Part shown: piece after piece, positions 42,481-53,770 of the stretch
How the letters are laid out: every line of letters begins with the position of its first letter
Numbering within the stretch: the stretch's first letter is position 1
Assembly: GCA_963691705.1 (NCBI GenBank)
Contig: OY829542.1
Coordinates: 43,583,105 to 43,647,104 of the forward strand
Length of the DNA stretch: 64,000 nt
Reading direction: 5' to 3'
From: Viola odorata
Lineage: Eukaryota; Streptophyta; Magnoliopsida; Malpighiales; Violaceae
Made by a program: the position numbers and the translations under genes
Notes under the pieces: model-generated
The model's database searches: none
Told to the model about the DNA's origin: nothing
Seen by the model: only the letters and a program-made list of their open reading frames with translations

Positions 42481-43750
42481 AGTATCTTGATGGCTCAAAT
42501 GAAAGAGTTAAATAACCAAGGCAGGTTTTCGGGGCAGACAGAAAATAATCCCAAGCATAACGTTTGTGTTGTAACTCTTCGGAGTGGCACGACCTTGACT
42601 CCTCCACCACATCCAGCCCTCGATATTGAAAATTCACCAAAACCTGAACTCCGACCCAAGGAAAAAAGTGCTCAGATCCGCAGAAGTCATAGAGGAATGA
42701 ATATGCTCCCCAAGGGGATCTCCACGGAATGATCCGAACCCACCTGAATTTACCCAAGAATATATTCATAAGATCCTCGAGCCTCCTCTCCCTCAAAGGC
42801 TAGTCAAATCGAAGAAAAAAATAGAGGATCGTGAGATCTTTGATATGTTTAGCAAGGTGATTGTCAACATTCCACTCCTGCAGGCAGTCAAGAACGTGCC
42901 TAGATATGCCAAATTCCTAAAACAATTATGCACAAACAAGTGCAAATTAGCCGGCGTCAACAAGATAAGCGTGGGGATTTATGTTTCTGCCCACATACAG
43001 CGGAAGATTCCTCCCAAGTGCAAAGATCAAGGGATGTTCATTATCCCATGCAAAATTGGCACCGTTGATATTGGTAAAGCCATGTGCGATTTGGGAGCAG
43101 GCATAAATGTCATGCCCTTGACAATCTACAACAGTCTTGGCCTTAAACCACTGAAATCCACCAGACTCGCGATCCAACTTGCAGACCGCTCAGTTGTCTA
43201 GCTCGAGGGTGTTATTGAAGACGTCTTAGTCCAAATGGGTGAATTTCTATTTCTAGCGGATTTCTACGTCATCACCATGGAAAATGCAGATTCAACTAAA
43301 TCGTCAGATGTCCTTCTAGGGCGACCGTTCTTAGCCACCGCCCGAGCCAAGATAGATGTCCATGATGCCACCATCTCCCTCGAATTTGATGGCGAGATCA
43401 TCAAGTTCAACATGATGGAATCCATGCGCTATCCTTCTAAATTTTCTAGTGTCAATTATGTTGATTTAATTGACCCTTTTGTTGATGAAATTGCTGAATT
43501 AAATTCTATTGATCCTTTGCAATATGCCATGGACAGGAGTCCCACACCACCTGAAGTGGATGTCATAGCCTCGACACTTGTCACCCCCCAGAGTTGCACT
43601 CCATTGTAGCAGCCTTAGAGGAATGCGCCATTATTCCATATGACCCCCTAGTCATATCCCCCGTCTGTTCCGATCACATCAAGCTGTCACCTTCAGTCGA
43701 GCAAGCTCCTGCTCTCGAATTGAAGCCTCTGGCTTCTCACCTGAAGTATG
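42478..43750 (+). pseudogene. Athila-like Gag C-terminus and protease
   Basis: Begins with MSILMAQMKELNNQ and VVTLRSGTTL, the conserved Gag end, then TGA at 42730 and a shift. The protease block reads IPCKIGTVDIGKAMCDLGAG with the D-L-G-A active site usual for Athila, NVMPLTIYNSLGL, and SSDVLLGRPFLATARAKIDV. TAG at 43199 and 43607 interrupt. From 43610 to 43800 the frame is lost. Confidence 0.7.
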
Positions 43751-43799
43751 ATTACCTAGGACAATAACTCTCTTTCAGTTATCATCTGCAACAAGCTCA

Positions 43800-44873
43800 A
43801 TAGTTCTGAAGAGGATAAGTTGACTTCCTTATTGAAAGAATTCAAACAAGCCATCGGATGGACTATCGCCGATATCAAGGGCTTGTCGCCATCTTTGTGT
43901 ACTCATCGAATCCATCTAGAGGACACCAGTAAAATAGTCCGCCAGCCTCAGCACAGGCTGAATCCGCCCATGATGGAAGTAATAAAGAAGGAGGTATTGA
44001 AGCTATTAGATGCGGGTGTCATCTATCCCATCTCAGATAGCCCTTGGGTAAGCCCTGTTCAAGTCGTGCCCAAGAAAACCAACCATGGGGTAAGACGGTG
44101 AAACCATTCCAACAAGAATTCAGAACGGTTGGCGAGTTTGTATTGATTATCATCGTTTGAATGTGGCCACCAGGAAAGATCATTTCCCTCTTCCCTTCAT
44201 AGATCAGATGTTGGAACATCTCGTGGGAAAGACCCACTATTGTTATTTGGATGGATACTCCGGGTTCCATTAGATTTCTGTTGCCCCCGAAGACCAGGAA
44301 AAAACCACTTTCACATGCCCCTTTGGTACTTTTGCCTACCAGCGCATGCCATTCGGCCTCTGTAATGCCCCCGTCATGTTTCAGCGTTGCATGGTGAGCA
44401 TCTTTTAAGAACTTGTTGAAGACGGCATTGAGGTCTTTATGGTCGACTTCACCGTCTATGGTAACTCCTTTTTGGAATGCATGTCCAATTTGAGAAAATG
44501 CCTACAAAGATGCATCGAGACTAACCTAGTATTGAATTTTTAAAAATGCCATTTCATGGTCGATCGAGGGCTCGTACTTGGTCATATCGTCTCCAGCAAA
44601 GGTATAGAAGTAGACAAGGCAAAATTTTAAGTAATCGAGACCTTGCCTTATCCCACCAACGTCCGTGATGTGCGCTCTTTTCTTGGGCACGCAGGTTTCT
44701 ATCGGAGATTTATCAAAGATTTCTCGAAAATTGCCCAACCTATGTGTCGTTTATTGCAAAAGGATGTTGATTTCCAATTTGATGAATGTTGCCAAGCTGC
44801 TTTCGATACCCTAAAGAACAAGCTCATCTCTACACCTATAATTCGTGCCCCTGACTGGACACTCCCATTTGAG
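43800..44873 (+). pseudogene. pol: Athila-like RT fragment
   Basis: Frame 43820 on: EFKQAIGWTIADIKGLSPSL, HRLNPPMMEVIKKEVLKLLD and SDSPWVSPVQVVPKK. A shift near 44095 moves it; further pieces read FRMPFGLCNAP-like sequence and VFMVDFTVY at 44435, where the first catalytic Asp is Val. A last piece (44643 on) reads FLGHAGFYRRFIKDFSKIAQ and stops in RAPDWTLPFE, exactly where the LTR fragment begins. Confidence 0.7.
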
Positions 44874-45213
44874 ATCCCTTTACTAAGATCCCCTCTCATC
44901 TGAGTTAATATCTTTATTTATGGTCTTCTTTTATTATCTTTCCCTGGATCATAGTTTATTTTCGTGCCCTTGATTTATGCTTTTAATTAATTACCTTGTT
45001 AGCAATCAACTCTGTGATTGATCATTTAGATCAATCGACAAAACCCCCCTTTTTAAGTTACTGTTCCATTTGGTTGCATTTATCCATTGTCATACATATT
45101 TTAGCGAGCTTTTCATCCTTCAATCTCTATGGTTTGACCCTATCTTACCCCTTACGCATTCTAAACCATGCATTTAGGCATCAAGAAATATTAGTATATT
45201 TGAGTGACGATCA
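44874..45213 (+). repeat. Truncated 3' LTR of the deleted Athila-like element
   Basis: Matches 40705-41043 with few changes. Begins abruptly inside the LTR. Confidence 0.85.
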
Positions 45214-45218
45214 AGAGT

Positions 45219-45471
45219 CTTAACCGGGAGTCACATTTACTATTGCTAAAACTCAACTTCTGTTTTCCTTTGTTCTTATTATTTATTACCTCTTTAATTG
45301 CAAAAAAAAAAACCCTAAATTTTCACCTAAGTGTAAATTTTAGTTTTCAGAGATATACAAAGTTACACCATTTTCCCTGAGGACGAACCTCTTTCCACTA
45401 TTTACATTTCTACTGTGAATCGTATAGAGTTGTTTTTCTTATTTAATTTTGATGAGTTTGGGACTCAATCA
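45219..45471 (+). repeat. End of the Athila-type LTR begun at 38526
   Basis: TTCACCTAAGTGT and the ending GATGAGTTTGGGACTCAATCA align with 26230-26404. Downstream, 45472-45840 holds no recognised gene. Confidence 0.6.
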
Positions 45472-45840
45472 ACCTTAATTAATAGTACTTTTCTTGGAGA
45501 AAAAGTATACCAAAATATCAACGTCGTCAAATTTTATTATATATCTAAACTATTTGTTACACCAGTATGATTTAGTATAGACTATTTATGGAACCTTGTT
45601 TACACCAAAGCCGTGAGATCGACTTATTTTGATGTTATCTACAATATGTGTTACTATGATTTATCCAAGTAGTGCATACATAAATTTTCCTCAATTTGGA
45701 GTAGTTGTACTGCGGAAATTATACACCAAAAGATTAATGGAGAAAATGTAAGAGTATATCTACATTATTAAAGAGCACTAGGAGTAACTAAATTAATGGT
45801 TTTTGTGAAGATAGTTGTAGCTGAGAAACTGAATGTGCAG

Positions 45841-45961
45841 GTGATGCGTATATGAAATGGTTTGCGAAGTACAAAAGAAATAGTAGCAGTCAGAAAAATG
45901 ATGCTTGCCTTTATGTTAAATTACGGGGAGAGATTATCAAACTATTATGTCGTATGGTTGT
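45841..45961 (+). pseudogene. Exon fragment split by a retroelement, left part (FAR1-like?)
   Basis: After an acceptor-like GAATGTGCAG (45831-45840) an open frame reads DAYMKWFAKYKRNSSSQKND, then VKLRGEIIKLLCRMV, and is cut at 45961 by the CRM-like element. Removing the element and one GTTGT copy joins it in frame to 61524-61623. The style (basic, WFAKYK, then a helical segment) recalls the C-terminus of FAR1-related proteins, which derive from Mutator-like transposases, but this is a weak match from memory. It lies on the strand opposite to the Ulp1-like gene. Confidence 0.35.
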
Positions 45962-46904
45962 TGATACGATCCTAGCTCGCTAGGATATGCTTGACGATGA
46001 TCTAGTTCGAAGTTTGGATTTCAATGCAGAAAATAACTCCCTTGAATACTTAACCCTCCTAATAACCTATACTAGGCAAACTAAGTCAAACAATTGAGGT
46101 TCTTGATTCGAATCCCTAACCCTCTAATAGACCTGTGACTTGCAAACTAGGGTGAACGAACAATAGGTTGAACTTTCGGGCTTTACTTGAAAGTTATTCG
46201 AGCGTTCGGACTCAAATAGAACCAAGGTTCACACATGAACAATTTTAGAGAAACCGTCTCTGGATTTGATTATAAAAAAGAAGCCAAAAAAATACAATAT
46301 GTCTTTGCGCGCCTTATATAGGCATGTGCCAATCCTACTCCTAGTCGAGATAGAACTTACAAGTGTGTTTTAATTCTACTCGAACTCTAACCTAAATAAT
46401 TAAATAAACTAATTAAATAACATCTCTAAGGGTTATACAATAAATAAAATAACTAAACACATGGCTGGAATAAGAATTGGGCTGATGGTCCAAATCGTAA
46501 GTCGTGGGTGCACTCCTTGCTCAATGGGAGTTCGACTTAGGCCATCTCACAAATGCCTCGTGCGTTTGGGCCGAAACTCAACTAGCACATTCTTGACATC
46601 CCAAAAGGTCTTGTACTTCAGTGAAGGCTCGTGGGAATTCTTCTATGTCGAAGATGGCTTGGTGGTCAAACTCATGTGCGTTGTCGGGCGTGCTAGGCGT
46701 GGCCATGAGCAGCATCAGGAGCCTCGGTTCTCTCTCTTCAGTGTAGCCTCCTCGATGAGTGCCTCGCACTTCAGTTCCTTGTGGATCAGTTGTGAGAGCC
46801 TCGCTTGCAGCTTCTTGCCTCGAGTACGCGTCATCGATCCAACGGGCGGCAATGGCACCTCGTGCGCATGCGCATAATTAGGGTTTGTGCGAGGAATCGC
46901 ATCA
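45962..46904 (-). repeat. 3' LTR of the 15.6-kb CRM-like element
   Basis: Plus strand TGATACGATCC to GAATCGCATCA. TATATAAG box (minus) at 46313-46320. On the minus strand it encodes the pol tail (MTRTRGKKLQARLSQLIHKE). Confidence 0.9.
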
Positions 46905-46920
46905 TTCCCTCCCCCTTCGA
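46905..46920 (-). other. Polypurine tract
   Basis: Minus strand TCGAAGGGGGAGGGAA directly before the LTR start TGATGCG; lies inside the pol frame. Confidence 0.85.
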
Positions 46921-47100
46921 ATCCAGCTCCTCTCCATCATCACCTATATCAAACAAAATCAAGTCAGAAATATTGAAAGAAGCACTAACGGAACCATACT
47001 CACTCGGCAAGTTAAGCTTGTAAGCGTTATTGTTGATCTACTCAACAATTTGGAAAGGACCGTCGCCTCGCGCGGACAACTTCCCACAGCGATGTTCAAG
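46905..47100 (-). pseudogene. pol: C-terminal end of CRM-like pol
   Basis: Reads GKLSARGDGPFQIVE, TAG, INNNAYKLNLPSEYGS and FNISDLILFD, as in the 17593-19139 copy, and continues through the polypurine tract into the LTR. It joins the rest of integrase (54013 on) only after removal of the inserted block; about 100 residues between them are lost. Confidence 0.8.
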
Positions 47101-48226
47101 GATTGATTGCTTTGAACACCAATGACCTAGAGTAGATAGATGTAGGAAACAAGGCACGAAAACTCAAGACACTAAAAAGAAAAGGCTAGCTCAAATGGAC
47201 AACTCAAGAAGAAGAGAGGAGAAACGAAACTAGAATTGCACAGTTTAAGAAAAATAATGCCGAACTTGTGTTCTTCACAAAAACCTTCACTTTAAAAGAT
47301 GTAATTCACTTCAAATGCACACACACATGTAGTCTCTTGCTTGTGACTCAATTGTATTCTTCTTTTTCTTTTTTCTTTTTTGAATTTTAGGAACTTGATC
47401 TCTCTCTTTTTTATTGATCTTTATTTTAGTTCCTCTCTCTTTTCTTTTCTATTTTTGTTTCTTTTGAATTGAGTGCAAGAGAACTCACTTTTATGTCATG
47501 TATTTTTAAAAATAGAAGTGAAAGACAAGTAGTTTTTCAAGTGAAAAAATTATCACTAAATGCCAAAAAGTGTGATTGAATGACACGTAGTACAAGTGTG
47601 TATGACAAGAGGTTTTTGCAAGGTGTTGACAAGGAGTGGCAAGGTATATGACAAGCAAATGTGCAAGCAAGTATATTGCCCTAGGGCCAGCTATGTGAGG
47701 CAAAGAAGTGTGGTGAGCAAGCTGAAATGCTTGGCTCACAATGAATTTAAAATACTATGCTCACAATGTGTGATGTGGTCGGCTAGGAGAAGAGCCCAAA
47801 AATGTTGGTAACTAGTTAGCAAACAAGTAAGTCAACATGGCTCTCATGGCTCATCATAGGAAGCTCCAAATCAGCAAGCATTCACAATTAAACAAGATGA
47901 AGATTCGACCACTTAGATGCACATAAACACATAAATTTTCAGCAATTGTGTTTTCTCAAGATCAAGCACACTAGAAGACAAAAATTTTACCAAGAACATA
48001 AAAGTTCCAAATGAAGTATAAATGAAACCTACGGTGAGAAACAATGTTTCAGCCGTGGACAAGGTGTGGGAAGAGGTTTGAACCGTGGAAACATTGAGAA
48101 AAAGAGGTTTTGCAAACTAGAGGAACGGTCACAAAAGTGAAAAAAAATTCACACAAAAGATAGATGTTCTACGGTAGAGAAGATGATTCTAACCATAGAA
48201 ATGGAGTTTACCAACCTAGAAGACAG

Positions 48227-48244
48227 CTTGAAGCTCCGCTGCCA
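48227..48244 (-). other. Primer binding site of the truncated element
   Basis: Minus strand TGGCAGCGGAGCTTCAAG, two bases from the LTR; a further variant of the TGGTAGCGGAGC site. Confidence 0.6.
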
Positions 48245-48270
48245 CATGATAACTTCTCGGTTTCTCTTAT

Positions 48271-49304
48271 TGATGTGTTGTCGAGGCACATTCAAATATA
48301 ATAATAAAAACCTGCTATCAAGGGCACAATAAATTGTATGTAGTGGCAGCAGGGTCAAACACAAGGACTAAGGGTAGATGCTGACTTTCGTGTGTGACTA
48401 GGGAAAACAGACCGAAATAGCAACGAATAAGGGGGTTTTGAGAGTGTTGATTAATCTAATATAAACTAAGAAAGTAATAACAAACAGTAATAAAGTAAGT
48501 TAGAAATCAATAGAGAGAGGGTCCTCGGTAGAAATCTATCTCCGGTTGCATTTATGGTCGGCCGGTCATTGGTGCAAGGATCTTCTACCCCTGGCTGGTA
48601 GAGGTGCTATGGGGACCAGGTACGCTTAGGTCCCCTGCTTACCTTCATAAGAGAAGTTACCCCAAGGTACGTTTATGGGGTAGCCTTGACAGTCCGTCGT
48701 CCTCCAAGGTACGCTTATGGAGACAATACTCGGATGCCCATGAAGAGGAGGTAAGACACATCTAAGGTGAGACACTCAGTAAACTCGAGGCACTACCCTT
48801 ATTACTCGTTCAACCCAGCCGAATGAGACTAGGAACCTGATTACTTCCACAGAAGGGTCTATCACCCCCACACACACCTCGACCAATCAGTACACGATCC
48901 TCTTGCCTAGATAAACTCTGCATCAATCTTAAGGAATAACGAAACTAGAAGAGAGACTTTCCTATATCAGCTAGCTACAAGCAATCCTCACAAGATAAAC
49001 AGTGTTTGCACTCACGCTCAGAATCAAGGCTATGTGTTTAACGCTCATAAAATGCAAATGACACAGCACACAGTTTGGTTTCGCAATAACGATCCGAGTT
49101 AAAATCCACATGCATGGGCAATCAATCGATCAAAAAGACTTTGCAGAGGATAGAAAGAAGAGGTATGTATGGTGAAGGGATGAAAAGAAGAGAAGAAGAT
49201 AGATGAAAAAGGAGAACAGAAAGGAGAGAAGAGGCGGAGAAACAGATAGAATTTAAAAGGAGTCCTTAGCTGGAGAATGAAGAGAAGTTGGTGAGAAAGC
49301 ATCA
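48271..49304 (-). repeat. 3' LTR of the mini-Gag element
   Basis: Nearly identical to the other LTR from 48271 to about 48855, then unrelated. The high-coordinate limit (GCATCA, 49304) is a guess. Contains repeated CCAAGGTACGCTTATGG phrases. Confidence 0.6.
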
Positions 49305-50393
49305 GGCAGCAGCAAGGGCTAGACGATGATGGTGAGTATGTTGTGGGGATTCTTCTTCTGTGGTGGAATCGGCAATCTTTTGAAATTCTTCGTACTTTTG
49401 CTCTGCTTCAGTTTTATGCTCCCCTTTGCTCAAACTTTTTTTTTTTTGAATTGTTTTTCTTTTTTTTCCTTTTTCTTCTTTTTTTTTCTTTTTATTTTTT
49501 TTTATATTCGAGCAAAGGGACATGTACAACATTTCTTTTTCTTCGGTCTGACTGGAGTAGTAATTGTTCTTTGTTTCCATGTTGCACTTCGATTAAGTGC
49601 TTTCAGCTACTCGGTCTAGCTGCTCAAAATCCCCACACTAAATGTTTGCATCATCTAGCCCCTTTATACTGCATACTGCCTTCGAAGAAAATGCTTCTCA
49701 CCTGCTAAGGAAAGGGCGAAAGAAACAGACACAAGTGGTTAGAAGGAGAGATTGAGGGTGATATCAGTAGAGAGGGCAAGATGCAGAGAGAAAGAGAGAC
49801 GAAGAAAGAGAGAGAAATGAAGTTGCAAAGTCTTTTATCCTTTTGTGCTTTCCCATGTCTGATGGTGCCCATACCCAAGGATCTCATGCGAAACTAACTA
49901 GTAACTAATCATGCATTCATCACTTAATAGAAAGATGCGGCAATGGAAGCTCAAACACTCACAGGGTAAAATACATTGAGTGCAAGCAGCATGGGCAAGA
50001 TGTTTTGGTGCAGACAATTGAATTGTGCAAGTGGTTTTGGTGCAGTGGGTGAAATTTTTCGTGTATAGTGGGTCTAATTTGTGCATTCCATCAAAGGTGA
50101 TTTTAAAAAATAGGGGTAGTGCAAGCTTAGCAAAAGGTTATTTACAGAAAATCAAAGTTCACAAAATCCTAAAAAATTAGAAAAACTGACCAAAATATAC
50201 ACACAAAACAAACACATAAGTGTCCCTCCCCACACTTAGGCAACGCATTGTCCTCAATGCAAAGAGGGGACTCAAACAAGGGCATACGAAAAGGAAATAA
50301 TAATAAAGAGAAAAGAGGGAAGAAATATGGGTTGCCTCCCACGAAGCGCCTCAGTTAACGTCTAGGCCTAGACGTTGGTTGTTCAGGCTTCTG
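49305..50393 (-). other. 3' tail of the mini-Gag element
   Basis: Includes long T runs (49437-49505), a Lys/Glu-rich minus-strand frame (49302-49580) that largely reflects them, a second GTGTGGGG phrase at about 49640, and GGGAGGCAACCCATATTTC (minus) near 50330. No gene supported. Confidence 0.4.
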
Positions 50394-51656
50394 TCAACCA
50401 ATTCTACTAAATGTTTTCCATCCTCTTAGTTTGATGTGAATTATAGCGTGAAGTGGATGGTCTTCTAGTAGAGCATCTTGCAGGCAACCATGATATGATT
50501 CAAATCTTAATTTGGGTTCTTGCAAAACAAAGAGGAAAACATTATTATGAGTGAAAGGTGATTCAAGGAAAGGATCAATATAATCAAAAAGTTTAAGAAT
50601 CTCCCTATCACACATAACGACATTAGAGCTCAATTCCTCAATTATCTCCTCCTCAATCTGTCTTAAATCCTCATTCTCATTCTCCCTCGGCTTGATGCGG
50701 TGAAAAGCCTCCAAAACCATAATCCCTTAGCTCACTAAAGTGTCAGAACAATTTTGGAGTTTATTTGGCGGATTTGGTTGAACAACGACTTCTGCCTCTA
50801 ATTTTGCATCTAGGGTAAGACGCTCATCGTAAACATCTGGTAGATTTGCATTGCTCAGCAATGCGACTGCACTAACCTTGTACCCCACATTGGCTTCTAG
50901 CTCTAAAGAAAAGCATCCTGGATCTTCCAATTTTAGCTCATCCGTTGACATGAAAAGGTTCTCTATCCCAGAAGAATCATCATCGTGGTCATGATGCTCA
51001 AAGAATGACACCCATAGAATGGCGGTGGATAAATTCTCCTCTTCACTTAAATGGTCGTCACCATCTAAGTGCTGCAAATATTATTTTATAGGAGTGATAG
51101 GGTGATTCATGGTCTGATTGGGCAGAGGTGTTGGAGCTAAGAATTTTAGTCCAGATGCTAGGGCAACGTCTAGGGCAAGCTGGGTAGGTTCATGTGGTTC
51201 AGCGTCAGGGGCAAGCTGCTCGGGTAGGCACTCAAAGTTTTCTTCAATGGACTCTTGGTGCTCCTGCTCCCTAATCTCCTGTGTGGTTATGGTTAGCTCT
51301 TTAAGTTGACAAGCTATGTCAGCTAGTATCGCCCAATCTTCTTGAGTCAACCCTGCATCTTGTAGAGGTTGTAGATGCGGAAAATATTGATAGCTAGGTT
51401 CGGGTTGCACTCCATAGTTGAAATTTCCTTGATTCCACCACGGGGGGTGAGGAGTAGATGCATAGGGATTGTAGTATGGGTCATAACATTCCTGCGACGG
51501 ACCGTGAAATGTATATGAATCATAATACGAATCAAAACTCCCCTGTGGCGGGCCATAGAATCCTCCATTGGCAGTCACATTCCTTTCATCATAGTTGCCT
51601 ACATCAAAATATTGAGGGAAAGAGGGTGAGTAAGAATAAGAATTAAAATAAGACAT
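50394..51656 (-). pseudogene. Mini-Gag protein, 421 codons with two stops
   Basis: ATG at 51656 (MSYFNSYSYSPSFPQYFDVG) and one frame to 50394, broken only by TAA at 51081 and 50727. The first 110 residues are Tyr/Pro/Gly-rich (GPSQECYDPYYNPYASTPHP, PPWWNQGNFNYG), then a helical stretch (DWAILADIACQLKELTITTQ). The middle is acidic (HHDHDDDSSGIENLF) and holds VSAVALLSNANLPD, the counterpart of VVTLLNDKNLPD at 28832-29303. The last 108 residues (MVLEAFHRIKPRENENEDLR and FDYIDPFLESPFTHNNVFLF) match nothing I know. No zinc knuckle, protease or RT. Two copies in the window suggest a real non-autonomous family whose protein may help packaging by partners; that role is inference. Confidence 0.55.
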
Positions 51657-51895
51657 TGAAGAAAGAAATGATATTTTCAGCGTCTAGGTCTTGACGCATA
51701 AAGAAGGTCGAGATTGTCTAGGATAGAGAGGGTTCTTTCGAGGACTAGGTAGAAAATTCTCCGGTGTCAGTGGATGGTTTCCTGGCCTATCTTCTGAGTC
51801 TGCTCTCCGTTCTGGTGATCTCAAGCTCAAGTGGTAAAGGATTCGGTCTAGATGTCCTGCTCACACAAACAAAAGAAAGAAATCAGTACCGTTAG

Positions 51896-51913
51896 TCCCC
51901 GGCAACGGTGCCA
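51896..51913 (-). other. Primer binding site, tRNA-Asp type
   Basis: Minus strand TGGCACCGTTGCCGGGGA, three bases from the LTR end; identical to the site at 29375. Confidence 0.8.
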
Positions 51914-51916
51914 TTT

Positions 51917-53273
51917 TGATGTGTTGTCGAGGCACATTCAAATATAATAATAAAAACCTACTATCAAGGGCACAATAAATTGTGTATAGTGGCAGCAAGG
52001 TCGAACACAAGGACTAAGGGTAGATGCTGACTTTCGTGTGTGACTAGGGCAAACAGACCGAAACAGTAACGAATATGAGGGTTTTGAGAGTGTTGATTAA
52101 TCTAATATAAACTAAGAAAGTAATAACAAACAAAAATAAAGTAAGTTAGAAATCAATAGAGAGAGGGTCCTCGGTAGAAATCTATCTCCGGTTGCATTTA
52201 TGGTCGGCCGGTCATTGGTGAAAGGATCTTCTACCCTGGCTGGTAGACATGCTATAGGGACCAGGTACATTTAGGTCCCCTGCTTACCTTCGTAAGAGAA
52301 GTTACCCCAAGGTACGCTTATGGGGTAGCCTTGACAGTCTGTCGTCCTCCAAGGTACGCTTATAGAGACAATACTCAGATACCCATGAAGAGGAGGTAAG
52401 ACACGTCTAGGGCGAGACACTCAGTACGCTCGAGGCACTACCCTAATTACTTGTTTAACCCAGCTGAATGAGACCAGGAACCCAATTACTTCCAAATTGG
52501 TTGTCTACTTTACCCTGCAGCTTCGCGTTAGTTATAACAACAGAGATGACTTTAATCGCCTAGGTCTAGCAGCTAGTTGGCCAAACTAGAAACAGCCCTA
52601 GTAGATTTGACAAGAATATGTTAAATAAATAAATACAAACTAGTGGTATATTAATTTCAATTCGACCTCATGGCTTTCCTAAGCAACCTTCGATGATTCG
52701 TACCAAGAACAAGATATTTAGCTACTCATAAAAAGTAAAACAAATAAAATAAATAAATTGCATAATTAAAGAAGAAGAGAATGGAAAAAACTCCTGAATA
52801 TTACCGGCTGGAGCAAAGCTTCGGTTTATTACAAAGCTACTGGAAGAAGAGAGAGGCGGAAGAAGGAGAAGAGAGAAAGAGGGCGGAAGAGAGAGCCCCC
52901 TTTTAAAACCCTAATTATTTTAATATATATATATATTAAATAAAATAGAAGTCCTAAGTCTAATAGAACTAGGTTTTCCTTAATTATGCCTTTATTGAGC
53001 TGGGAACACGGAAGGGAAGTAGAAGAATCAGTCGGATTTATTAAATTTCCTTTTCCGAACTTTCCATTTTCTATTGCTGGCCTGCGAGCAATGAGCAGCT
53101 AGGCCTAGACGCTCGAAACACTCCAAAATCCAGTAAATAATGTATCTTTCTAGAATTTCCTCTCCTAAAGCCTGAATATGCAATAAGTAAAGAAATAGAG
53201 GCTAATCAGTAGCATCAAGATCCAAAAAGGGCTAGGAAAGGAAGGGAAAATGTGCACAAAATACATCATATCA
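51917..53273 (-). repeat. 5' LTR of the mini-Gag element
   Basis: Minus strand TGATATGATGTATTTTGTGC (53273) to ACAACACATCA (51917), 1357 bp. TTTTAAAA box near 52905, an (AT)n run at 52924-52938. Shares only its last 580 bp with the other LTR. Confidence 0.75.
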
Positions 53274-53654
53274 CTTATGAAGATGAAGCCATGAGTTGCT
53301 TGGATGAAGGATCTAGTCTCCTTTGGGAGGTTGTAAACACTCAGATAGATGATGGGTTGAAGGTTGTATTTAGGGTTTAATGGAGTCTTTAAGCAGCGGC
53401 AATAATAGAGGAAGTATAGAGATGATTTATGGAAGAACAATATATATATAAATAGAACTTGTACTCAAATAATTACAAGGATCTCTAAGCTGAAACCTTT
53501 CCTTAATTGATCAAGTAATGATCAAGCCGAAAGGGGTTAGCTAGAGGAAGAAGACTGATTTTAAGAACCCTAAAGGAAAAGCCTAACTAATTAGTCTTGA
53601 TGGAGATAACTCACTTAAAATCAAAGACAAGCTATAAAAGAGGCTATCTCCTTC

Positions 53655-53662
53655 TATTTATA
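53655..53662 (-). promoter_or_regulatory. TATA box
   Basis: Minus strand AGCTATAAATAGAAGG. Confidence 0.5.
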
Positions 53663-53770
53663 GCTTGGAACTTATTACAAGGGAAACCCTTAAAACACCC
53701 TTGAACAAAAGGGCTTACACGCCTAGATGGTCTGCTCAAGTGGGCTTGGTTTGGCCAAGGAATATCCCGG

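Larger units (their letters stand above)
39471..45213 (+). mobile_element. Athila-like element lacking the end of pol (internal deletion)
   Basis: 5' LTR 39471-41043, tRNA-Asp-like primer site, gag, protease and RT up to 44873, then a direct join to the last 340 bp of the 3' LTR. Flanks ATAGT (39466-39470) and AGAGT (45214-45218) match in four of five bases. RNase H, integrase and most of the 3' LTR were removed, with the break at ATCCCTTT, present in both parents. Confidence 0.8.
34486..45471 (+). mobile_element. Athila-like element, 5'-truncated, with nested insertions
   Basis: A pol gene that begins inside RT (34486-36829), a short tail with TTCTTGGGCGGCAACC, a minus-strand LTR inserted at 37098-38525, and the 3' LTR (38526-39470 and 45219-45471) split by another Athila-like element. 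The LTR end GACTCAATCA (45471) lines up with that of the 25113-26404 LTR. Confidence 0.65.
48271..53273 (-). mobile_element. Non-autonomous Athila-like element with mini-Gag (TR-GAG-like)
   Basis: LTRs 48271-49304 and 51917-53273, tRNA-Asp primer site at 51896-51913, one Gag-like frame (50394-51656) and no pol. Identical CTTAT lies on both sides (48266-48270, 53274-53278), so it inserted as one unit into the LTR of another element. The tail phrase CCTAAGTGTGGGGAGGGACA (near 50230, minus) is typical of Athila. Elements with terminal repeats and only gag are known as TR-GAG; here even Gag is incomplete. Confidence 0.75.

Noticed and set aside
46461..46877. Plus-strand frame of 138 codons
   Set aside because: Lies in the LTR of the 15.6-kb element; the minus strand there encodes the pol tail, and the partner LTR does not keep this frame.
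49326..49708. Phe-rich plus-strand frames and the Lys-rich minus-strand frame at 49302-49580
   Set aside because: Both are products of long T/A runs in the element's tail.
51118..51309. Ser/Gly-rich plus-strand frame
   Set aside because: Shadow of the mini-Gag frame.
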